A DNA stretch of 64,000 bases from Parenemella sanctibonifatiensis (GTDB lineage: Bacteria > Actinomycetota > Actinomycetes > Propionibacteriales > Propionibacteriaceae). The stretch spans positions 310,001 through 374,000 of the forward strand of contig NZ_NMVJ01000001.1 in the NCBI RefSeq assembly GCF_002250565.1. The letters run 5' to 3'. The translations under genes and the position numbers were made by a program. The notes below the pieces were generated by a model that had not been told where the DNA came from, did no database searches, and saw only the letters and a program-made list of their open reading frames with translations. Positions 37,904 through 44,805 of the stretch are shown here, piece after piece (position 1 is the first letter of the stretch; each line of letters starts with the position of its first letter).

Positions 37904-37921
37904 TCACTGAAACATCAGTGA
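37904..37921 (+). promoter_or_regulatory. Candidate operator of the transporter operon
   Basis: TCACTGAAACATCAGTGA is a perfect 7-4-7 inverted repeat 41 bases before the substrate-binding protein start. A related word, TGAAACGATCAGCTGA, occurs at 40619-40634 before the operon's own GntR gene, which suggests this regulator binds both. Confidence 0.5.
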
Positions 37922-37962
37922 CCCACATCTATCGCATCAGTTGTCTTTCATTGGAGGATCCG

Positions 37963-38982
37963 ATGGCCTTTCCGCGACGCACGCTCCTGGGCGCTTCGCT
38001 TGCCGCCGCCACCATGGCCGCCGTCGGTTGCTCTGCCGCTGACTCGTCTGGCTCGCCCAAGATTTCCTTCCTCTACTCCCCCTACGCCGACTACGCCCCC
38101 TTCTTCCTGGCGCAGGACAAGGGCTACTTCAGCCAGGCTGAAGTCGAGGTGGAGTTGCTGGCCAAGGGCGGCACCTCCGGAGAGACCTACCAACTGGTCA
38201 GCACCAACAACGTCACCTCCGGCGGAGCCACCTGGGGTGCGGGACTGTTCAACGCGAATGCGGCCGGCGCCTCCCTCAGTGTGATCGCCAGCGTCTCCCG
38301 GATTCCGCTGTCGGGCCCCAATCCCGCACCCTTCCTGGTCTCCACCAGTTCTGGCATCACCAGCGTCGCCGACCTGGCCGGCCGCCGGGTAGGAACCCCG
38401 GGCGATGGCGGTTTCGGCATCTACTCGATCGCCAAGGCCCTGGAGTCCGGCGGCCTGACCCTGGCCGACGTCGAACTGGTCAATGTCGGTCCGCCCGAGA
38501 CCGGACCGGCCCTGTCCGGTGGATCCATCGATGCCGCATGGTCGATCGAACCGATCTCGACCGCCCTGACCAGCCAAGGAATCGCCGAGGAGCTCCTGCC
38601 GATCGACTATCACGCCGGCACTGAGCTCGGAGCCTTGGTCTTCAGCAGTGACTTCGTCGATGAGAACCCCGAGGCCGTGGTGAACTTCACCGCCGCCTAC
38701 CTCGCGGCGGCCGCGGAGCTGAAGGCCGGGGGCTGGGATGACCCCGACAACCAGCAGATCATCGCCACTTACACCGAGCTCCCGGTGGAGACCTTGACCT
38801 CGCTGGCGCTCACCGAACAGGACCCCACCGGCACCATCGATTGGGACGACGTCCACCTACAGGAGACCTTCTTCCGGGAGCGCGGCACCCTGGAGTTCGA
38901 GGGCCAGAGCGACATCGAGAACGCATTCCGCTCCGACCTGCTCGAGCAGGCCCGGCAGCGCTCGGCGGAGCTGGGAGCATGA
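37963..38982 (+). CDS. ABC transporter substrate-binding lipoprotein (SsuA/NrtA/TauA-like)
   Basis: A 339-residue binding protein. The N-terminus has a twin-Arg-like PRRTLLG segment and a lipobox ending at Cys23 (AAVGC), so it is probably an anchored lipoprotein. The mature part resembles the NMT1/SsuA-like family: SFLYSPYADYAPFFLAQDKGYF, SSGITSVADLAGRRVGTPGDGG, GSIDAAWSIEPIST. Such proteins bind sulfonates, nitrate, taurine or pyrimidines; the ligand here is unknown. GGAGGA lies before the ATG, and the stop overlaps the ATPase start (ATGA). First gene of a seven-gene operon. Confidence 0.9.
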   Translation: MAFPRRTLLGASLAAATMAAVGCSAADSSGSPKISFLYSPYADYAPFFLAQDKGYFSQAEVEVELLAKGGTSGETYQLVSTNNVTSGGATWGAGLFNANAAGASLSVIASVSRIPLSGPNPAPFLVSTSSGITSVADLAGRRVGTPGDGGFGIYSIAKALESGGLTLADVELVNVGPPETGPALSGGSIDAAWSIEPISTALTSQGIAEELLPIDYHAGTELGALVFSSDFVDENPEAVVNFTAAYLAAAAELKAGGWDDPDNQQIIATYTELPVETLTSLALTEQDPTGTIDWDDVHLQETFFRERGTLEFEGQSDIENAFRSDLLEQARQRSAELGA

Positions 38983-39746
38983 GCGCGGTCGTCGTCGACG
39001 GACTGTGGAAAGGCTTCTACGACCAACGTCGCGATGACGTTCTGATTGCCCTCGAGGACGTCTCGTTGCAAATCGAGGAGCACGAGTTCGTCTGCGTCCT
39101 CGGTCCGTCCGGCTGCGGCAAGAGCACCCTGCTGCGGATCCTGGCCGGGCTCGAACATGCCGACCGAGGGATCGCCGAAACCAGCCAACGCTCATCGGTG
39201 GTCTTCCAGGATCATGGCGTGCTGCCTTGGCTGACCGTCGAGGAGAACGTCGCCTATCCGTTGCGCCTGCGCGGTATGCGGCGCTCCGAGCGCCGCGCTC
39301 GGATCGAGCCGCTACTGGAGCTAGTCGGTCTGGCTGACTTCCGCAGCTACTACCCGCATCAGCTCTCCGGTGGCATGAGGCAGCGGACCTCTGTGGCCAG
39401 GGCGTTGGCCGATGACGGGGAGACCCTGCTGATGGATGAGCCCTTCGGTGCTCTGGACGAGCAGACCCGGGTCGTCCTGCAGCAGGAGCTGTTGAAGATC
39501 TGGGCCGAGACATCCAAGTCAGTCCTGTTCATCACCCACAGCGTCGACGAGGCCCTGGTCCTGGCCGACCGCGTACTGGTGATGTCGGCACGCCCCGGCC
39601 GGATCGTGGCGGACGTGACGATCCCCTTCGACCGGCCCCGCGACATTCTGGAACTCCGTCGGGACCCTCGCCACGGTGAGATCACCTATGAACTGTGGCG
39701 CCTCCTGCGCGATTCGGAATCCGACCCCATGGAGGAGAGCGCATGA
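38979..39746 (+). CDS. ABC transporter ATP-binding protein (SsuB/TauB-like)
   Basis: A 255-residue importer ATPase. Walker A is GPSGCGKSTLL, the Q-loop VVFQDHGVLPWLTVEENV (with DHG, the SsuB/TauB/NrtD style), the signature LSGGMRQRTSVARAL, Walker B TLLMDEPFGALDEQTR and the H-loop FITHSVDEAL. It is coupled by four-base ATGA overlaps to both the binding protein and the permease. Family pattern as in sulfonate/nitrate/taurine systems; the substrate is not given by the ATPase. Confidence 0.94.
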   Translation: MSAVVVDGLWKGFYDQRRDDVLIALEDVSLQIEEHEFVCVLGPSGCGKSTLLRILAGLEHADRGIAETSQRSSVVFQDHGVLPWLTVEENVAYPLRLRGMRRSERRARIEPLLELVGLADFRSYYPHQLSGGMRQRTSVARALADDGETLLMDEPFGALDEQTRVVLQQELLKIWAETSKSVLFITHSVDEALVLADRVLVMSARPGRIVADVTIPFDRPRDILELRRDPRHGEITYELWRLLRDSESDPMEESA

Positions 39747-40606
39747 GCACCAAGGTGAGCACGCCATCCCGTACCGCCCCCTCCGGATCTGGCCGACGGG
39801 CTGGCTCCAACGAAGCCGAGGCCGTCGAGGTACGGGTGGACCTGCGCCGCTCGCGAGGCCGGCTGGTCCGCATCATCGGGCCGTTCACTCCGCTGCTGAT
39901 CCTCGTGCTGTGGGAGGTGGCCAGCCGGGTAGGTGTGCTGGATGCCCGGTTCTTCCCGCCGCCCTCGGCGATCGCAGAGACCTTCTGGACCATGCTCAGC
40001 ACCGGTGACTTGGTGGAACATGCCGCCGTCACGCTGTCGCGGATCGCGATCGGTTTCCTCATGGGCGGCATCCCCGGACTCGTTCTCGGCATCGCGCTCG
40101 GCTCGGTGACCTGGCTGCGTACCCTGCTCGGTCCGATCTTCGCCAGCCTGCTTCCGGTGCCGAAGGTCGCGATCTTTCCGCTGCTGCTGCTGGTCTTCGG
40201 CCTCGGCGAGATGAGCAAGTACGTGATCGTCGGGATCGGCGTGTTCTTCTACATCTTCTACAACGCGATGGGCGGGGTGCTGCAAACCCCGCAGATCCAT
40301 TTCGATGTGGCGACCGCCAACGGCGCCAATCGACTGCAGCGATGGTCCACCGTGGCGCTCCCCTCCGCCCTCCCGAGCATCTTCACCGGCCTCAAACTCG
40401 CGGTTGGTGGCGCCTTCGTCATCATCGCCGCTTCCGAGTTCGTCGGTTCCCGCAACGGCCTGGGCTATCTGATCTGGAGTTCCTGGACCACATTCGCGGT
40501 CGCCAAGATGTACGTCGGGATCGTCACGATTTCCGCCCTCGGCTATCTCTCCACCACCCTGGTCACTCTGCTCGAACGTCGCCTCATCCCCTGGTCGCGG
40601 CAGTGA
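39743..40606 (+). CDS. ABC transporter permease (SsuC/TauC-like)
   Basis: A 287-residue permease with a 40-residue polar N-terminus and six membrane helices. The cytoplasmic EAA-type loop reads DVATANGANRLQRWSTVALPSALPSIFTGLKLAVGGAF, typical of the SsuC/TauC group. It overlaps the ATPase by four bases (ATGA). A 106-base gap with an operator-like word follows before the regulator gene. Confidence 0.93.
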   Translation: MSTKVSTPSRTAPSGSGRRAGSNEAEAVEVRVDLRRSRGRLVRIIGPFTPLLILVLWEVASRVGVLDARFFPPPSAIAETFWTMLSTGDLVEHAAVTLSRIAIGFLMGGIPGLVLGIALGSVTWLRTLLGPIFASLLPVPKVAIFPLLLLVFGLGEMSKYVIVGIGVFFYIFYNAMGGVLQTPQIHFDVATANGANRLQRWSTVALPSALPSIFTGLKLAVGGAFVIIAASEFVGSRNGLGYLIWSSWTTFAVAKMYVGIVTISALGYLSTTLVTLLERRLIPWSRQ

Positions 40607-40618
40607 TGGTCTCGGCAA

Positions 40619-40634
40619 TGAAACGATCAGCTGA
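40619..40634 (+). promoter_or_regulatory. Second operator-like site, before the GntR gene
   Basis: TGAAACGATCAGCTGA matches the core of the site at 37904-37921 (TGAAAC-ATCAG, one extra G). It sits in the only sizeable gap of the operon, directly before the GntR/FCD gene. Inferred internal control site. Confidence 0.35.
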
Positions 40635-40712
40635 CATGGTCACGCCCATGGAACGATTCACGTCGCGTCTGCGGCCTGCCGCGCTCGCACGCCCACAGAC
40701 AGGGGTGTGGCG

Positions 40713-41372
40713 ATGAGCGTGGCCCCAGCCTCGGAGCGGATCTATCGCGAGCTGCGCCGCCGGATCATCTTTGCCGAACTGAAACCCGCCGAGGAGATTG
40801 ATGTGACCGAGGCGGCGGCTGAGTTCGGTACCTCCCGGACCCCGGTCCGCGACGCCCTGCACCGTCTTGATCACGATGGCTTGGTTCGGATCCGGCCGCG
40901 GGCGCTGTGCCAGGTGAGCCCGGTAACCCTCAAGACGGTGGTCGACGTGCTGGATGTCCGGGAGGCGACCGGCCCGATGGCCACCCGCCTGGCGGTCAAT
41001 CACGCCACGGCCGACGATGTCGATGCTTTGGAGGCCATTGCCGAGAACGGCTATGCCGGCGCCGAGGACGTCAGGTCGATCCTGTCGGCCTCCCATCTCT
41101 TTCACTGCCGGGTCGCCAAACTCTCCGGCAATCGACGCCTGCACGACATCACCGAGATGGCCTTGGAGGACCTGGAGCGGGTGTTTCGGCTGTGCGGTCG
41201 GCAACCCTTGGAGCCCGAGCAACCGCTCGCTGACCATCGCGCCCTGCTGCAGGTCTTCCGCGCCGGTGACGCCGAGGAGGCCGCCCGGCTGGAGCTGGAT
41301 CACATTCGCCGAGGCCGAGAAGTCGTGATGAAGGTCGCCATCGACTCTGGCTTTTTCTTCCGGGAGGGATGA
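40713..41372 (+). CDS. GntR-family regulator with FCD domain
   Basis: A 219-residue regulator. The winged HTH covers residues 8-75 (RIYRELRRRIIFAELKPAEEIDVTEAAAEFGTSRTPVRDALHRLDHDGLVRIRP). The C-terminal all-helical FCD ligand domain has the metal-binding His positions in SHLFHCRVAKLSGN and LADHRALLQVFRAGD. FadR/FCD regulators usually respond to a small carboxylate from the pathway they control. A GTG six bases upstream is an alternative start. It lies inside the transporter operon and is directly followed by the Ldh-family gene. Confidence 0.92.
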   Translation: MSVAPASERIYRELRRRIIFAELKPAEEIDVTEAAAEFGTSRTPVRDALHRLDHDGLVRIRPRALCQVSPVTLKTVVDVLDVREATGPMATRLAVNHATADDVDALEAIAENGYAGAEDVRSILSASHLFHCRVAKLSGNRRLHDITEMALEDLERVFRLCGRQPLEPEQPLADHRALLQVFRAGDAEEAARLELDHIRRGREVVMKVAIDSGFFFREG

Positions 41373-42341
41373 ATGAGCACGTCTGCGCCCGATCCGGATG
41401 TTCGGGAGGATCTCACCGTCACCGCCGACCAGGCGCGTGACCTCGTTCGCGCCGCCCTGCTGGGGTACGGCGAGGCGGAGGCCGAGCTGGCCGCCCGCGC
41501 CCTGGTCAGCGCCCAGGCTTCCGGCTGGCCCGAGTTCGGTCTGAACCTCCTGTTACGCGACCTCGCCGGTCTGCCGTCCAGTCCCCCACCTGCCCCTTCC
41601 CCGAATCCGGGCGCGGTCGCGGTGCTGGATGGTGCTGGACTTCCCGGGCCGATCGCCCTGGCGCGTGCGGCCCTGCTCGCCGAACAGCGTGCGCAGACCG
41701 CCGGGATCGGAGCGGTCGGGGTCCGCGACGCCACCGGTACCGGCCGGATCGGCGCCTATCTCAGACCGCTGGCCGAACGTGGCCGGCTGGCGTTGACCTG
41801 TGCCCAATCGCGGCCGATCGTGGCCCCGTACGGGGGTCAACGTGCCGTGCTGGGCACCAATCCGGTGGCCGTGGCTTGTCCGGCCACCCCGCCGGTGGTG
41901 ATTGACTTTGCCACCAGCACGGCCAGCCTGGCGCAGGTCCGACGCCAGGCCGAGGCCGGTGAGCCACTGCCGCCCGCGGCCGCCCTCGATGCCGATGGAC
42001 TACCCACGCAGGACCCGGCGTCGGTGGCCACCCTGCTGCCGGAGGGACTCCTGGGATCCTTGATGGGGCTGACCGCGGAGATGCTGGCCGGTTTGTTGGT
42101 CGGCGGACGCGACTTCGGCCCCGATGGCGCCCGCGGGCTGTTCGTCCTGGTGCTCGATCCGGCAGCGTTCGGGGTGGGTGACCTGGCTAAGCGGGGTACC
42201 GCCCTGGCCCAGGAGTGGGCTGCCGCTGGCGGTCATGTCCCCGGAGCTTCGCCCGAACCGAGCACCTGCACCGTGGCCGAACCGATCTGGGCGGCCCTGC
42301 AAACCGCTGCTTCCGCGCAACGGACTGGAGACCCCGCATGA
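41373..42341 (+). CDS. Ldh-family oxidoreductase-like protein lacking the usual catalytic His
   Basis: A 322-residue member of the malate/L-lactate (Ldh/ComC/AllD) dehydrogenase family. The NAD-binding region is recognisable (VLGTNPVAVACPA, VIDFATSTASLAQ). Two signature places are changed. The usual SHG-type motif near the N-terminus reads ASGWPEFGLN, and the NHFGAAGYY-type motif with the catalytic His reads DATGTGRIGAYL. The protein is also shorter than usual (about 340-350). It may be inactive as a dehydrogenase or have a different chemistry. The ATG directly follows the regulator's TGA; the stop overlaps the next start. Confidence 0.8.
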   Translation: MSTSAPDPDVREDLTVTADQARDLVRAALLGYGEAEAELAARALVSAQASGWPEFGLNLLLRDLAGLPSSPPPAPSPNPGAVAVLDGAGLPGPIALARAALLAEQRAQTAGIGAVGVRDATGTGRIGAYLRPLAERGRLALTCAQSRPIVAPYGGQRAVLGTNPVAVACPATPPVVIDFATSTASLAQVRRQAEAGEPLPPAAALDADGLPTQDPASVATLLPEGLLGSLMGLTAEMLAGLLVGGRDFGPDGARGLFVLVLDPAAFGVGDLAKRGTALAQEWAAAGGHVPGASPEPSTCTVAEPIWAALQTAASAQRTGDPA

Positions 42342-43687
42342 CCCTCACCCTGACCGTGTCCCCCGCCGATGACCTGCTGGATGTCCCTCGCCACATCACC
42401 GTCACCGGCGCCCGGCCCGGCACCTTGGTCACTCTCGAGGCGACCACCGTACGGGCGGGGCAGCCCTGGTCGGCGCAGGCCACCTATCGGGTCACCCCCG
42501 ACGGCAGCATCGATCTGGATCGGGATCCGCCGGCTTTCGGCGACTATGGCCGGGTGGACGGGATGGCCCTGCTGACCTCACAACAGCGCGAGTCGGCCAG
42601 CGGAAGGTCCAGTACTGGCCCCGGTATCGCTGCCCTTGTCACCGAACCGTTGGTGACCGCGGTACGGGCGTGGTCCGAGCACGAACCGCACCTGCGCGCC
42701 AGCGCCACGCTGACCCAGCGATTCCTCTGCGCCGGGGTGACCCGGCAGGAGGTCCGTACACCCGCTGCCGACGCGTTCCCGGGTCTGGTGGGCACCCTCT
42801 TCGTCCCGGCTGGACGCGGGCCTCATCCCACCATCATGGTGCTGAACGGCTCCGGCGGCGGGATCAATGAGGAACGGGCCGCGTTGTATGCCTCCCGCGG
42901 GATTCAGGCCCTGGCGTTGGGCTACTTCCGTGCCCCCGGGCTTCCCGACCACATCACCGGCACCCCGCTGGAATACTTCGCTGCCGGACTGCGGTGGATG
43001 CACGCTCAGCTGGCCCCTCGCAACGGCGTGGTGGTGGTCAGCGGACAGTCCCGGGGCGGTGAGTTGGCCCTGCTGTTGGGCAGCCTGTTCCCCGATCTCG
43101 TCGGGGCAGTGGTGGGCTTCGTTCCGGGCGCTCACGTGCACGGATCCCAGGGCGCCGCTGACCCGGAGCAAGGCTGGGACTCCCCCACCTGGACGCTGGC
43201 GGGTGAGCCGCTGGATCATCTCTGGGATGCCAATCCCGGGGTGAGCTGGCAGCCCTGGACCGGTGGCGAGCCCCCGCACCGGCACCGCAATGTCTATGTT
43301 GACGGTCTGCGCGACCGCGAGTTCGCGGCGCGCTCGCGGATCGCCATTGAACAGTTCCCCGGGCCGGTCGCCTGTGTGTCGGGCATGGATGACCGGTTGT
43401 GGCCCTCCAGCATGTACTCACGCCAAGTGATGGACACCCTCCGCGAGGCCGGGCACACCCAGGAGCAGTTGCACCTGGACTACCCCGATGCCGGGCATGC
43501 CATCGGGCTGCCCCAGCTGCCGGTGCCGCAGGGGTTGACCACGCATCCGGTCTCGGGAATCACCTACACCACCGGAGGAACTCCCGCAGGCAACTCCTTG
43601 GCCAATGCGGACTCCTTCGCCCAGATCTGCCGCTTCGTCCAGCGCTGCACGCAGCACGCTCCCCAGCCTCAACCGCATCAACCCTGA
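42338..43687 (+). CDS. BAAT/acyl-CoA thioesterase-family alpha/beta hydrolase
   Basis: A 449-residue two-domain protein. The N-terminal beta domain (about 1-135; DVPRHITVTGARPGTLVTLEATT and later GDYGRVDGMALL) matches the acyl-CoA thioester hydrolase/bile-acid acyltransferase N-domain. The C-terminal alpha/beta-hydrolase (BAAT_C) has Ser238 in SGQSRGGELALL as nucleophile, Asp351/Asp352 in GMDDRLWPS and His387 in DAGHAIGLP. Eukaryotic relatives cleave acyl-CoA or transfer acyl groups to glycine or taurine using Cys; the bacterial members with Ser act as hydrolases. Overlaps the Ldh-like gene by four bases; 12 bases before the DUF1684 gene. The substrate is probably linked to what the transporter imports. 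Confidence 0.87.
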   Translation: MTLTLTVSPADDLLDVPRHITVTGARPGTLVTLEATTVRAGQPWSAQATYRVTPDGSIDLDRDPPAFGDYGRVDGMALLTSQQRESASGRSSTGPGIAALVTEPLVTAVRAWSEHEPHLRASATLTQRFLCAGVTRQEVRTPAADAFPGLVGTLFVPAGRGPHPTIMVLNGSGGGINEERAALYASRGIQALALGYFRAPGLPDHITGTPLEYFAAGLRWMHAQLAPRNGVVVVSGQSRGGELALLLGSLFPDLVGAVVGFVPGAHVHGSQGAADPEQGWDSPTWTLAGEPLDHLWDANPGVSWQPWTGGEPPHRHRNVYVDGLRDREFAARSRIAIEQFPGPVACVSGMDDRLWPSSMYSRQVMDTLREAGHTQEQLHLDYPDAGHAIGLPQLPVPQGLTTHPVSGITYTTGGTPAGNSLANADSFAQICRFVQRCTQHAPQPQPHQP

Positions 43688-43699
43688 AAGGACCCCCTC

Positions 43700-44554
43700 A
43701 TGAGCCTCAGCCCCGAATACCGCCAGGCCTGGGAAGACTGGCATGCCCGCCGCCTCGAGGAGCTCAACGGCCCGTACGGATGGCGTTCCCTGACCAACCA
43801 GAGCTGGCTGACCCCCGGTGAGGCGCTCAGCCTGGAGGGGATCCCCGGCACCTGGTCCGTCGACGGCAACGAAGTCATTCACACCCCTGATGACTCCGGC
43901 GAGTTCGCCACTCTCAACGGTGAGCCGATCACCGAGCCGACCGCCATCTCGACCGGGCGGAAGTACTCCCTGGAGCCGGCCTACTTCGGCGACCTGCGCA
44001 TCGAGACCATCCAGCGCCGGAATGCGGATGGGACCGACATCTTCGGCGTCCGGGTACGCGACCCGAAGGAGGCCGCGAGCAAGGTCTTGGCCGACATCGA
44101 CACCTACCCGCTCGATGAACGCTGGGTGGTCCCGGCGCGGTTCGTCCGGACCCCGGAACAGCCCTCGGACTATCCGACCGTGGAGCGGGGGGTGTTCGAG
44201 GAGCAGATCGTCATCGGCCAGGTGAGCTTCACCCTGGACGGGCAGGAAATCGTCCTCGACGTGGCCGGGCGTCCCGATGATGACACCGGGATTGAACGTG
44301 GTAATGCCCACTTCACTGACCTGACCAGCGGCAACGAGACGTACGGGAATGGCCGGATCCTGCGGGTCCCTGACATCGAGACCGATGGTGAGACCACGGT
44401 GGACTTCAACCGCGCAATCTCCTTCCCGTGCGCCTTCACCAATTACGTCACCTGCCCACTGCCCCCGCCGCAGAACCGGATTGAGCTGGCGGTCACGGCT
44501 GGGGAAAAGAACCCGCCGGTCACCATCGAGCGGATCCAGACCTACGGCGGGTAG
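43700..44554 (+). CDS. DUF1684 protein
   Basis: A 284-residue cytoplasmic protein of the DUF1684 family, function unknown. It opens YRQAWEDWHARRLEELNGPYGWRSLTNQSWL, and a C-terminal signature NRAISFPCAFTNYVTCPLPPPQNRIELAVTAGEK with two Cys is the family hallmark. The middle (IFGVRVRDPKEAAS... FVRTPEQPSDYPTVERG) is beta-rich. AAAGGA precedes the ATG. Last gene of the transporter operon, which places it in the same catabolic or detoxification task. A possible terminator stem follows (GAACCGCC 44568-44575 with GGCGGTTC 44622-44629). Confidence 0.85.
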   Translation: MSLSPEYRQAWEDWHARRLEELNGPYGWRSLTNQSWLTPGEALSLEGIPGTWSVDGNEVIHTPDDSGEFATLNGEPITEPTAISTGRKYSLEPAYFGDLRIETIQRRNADGTDIFGVRVRDPKEAASKVLADIDTYPLDERWVVPARFVRTPEQPSDYPTVERGVFEEQIVIGQVSFTLDGQEIVLDVAGRPDDDTGIERGNAHFTDLTSGNETYGNGRILRVPDIETDGETTVDFNRAISFPCAFTNYVTCPLPPPQNRIELAVTAGEKNPPVTIERIQTYGG

Positions 44555-44805
44555 GTCCCGGCCCCCTGAACCGCCAGCCCGGCAGCCGTACTGCGTCGAC
44601 AAATGCGGTGCGGTCTGCCGGGGCGGTTCGCCAGGGTGACGACATGATCTCTTGAGATGTGTGTCCCTCGCCAACGCTGTTGAGCCCCATCTGGAGATCC
44701 ATGTCTTTTTCGTCCCCCATTTCCCTTCCTTCCTCCACCGGTGGCCGGTGCCACGAAACTGCCGGACCCCAGGAAACTGTCGGAGGCCCGTGAGAGGCTG
44801 CCTCC

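Noticed and set aside
44619-44805. SOS (LexA) box before recQ
   Set aside because: ATCTC-TT-GAGAT is a weak inverted repeat and does not match the actinobacterial CGAAC-N-GTTCG type box.
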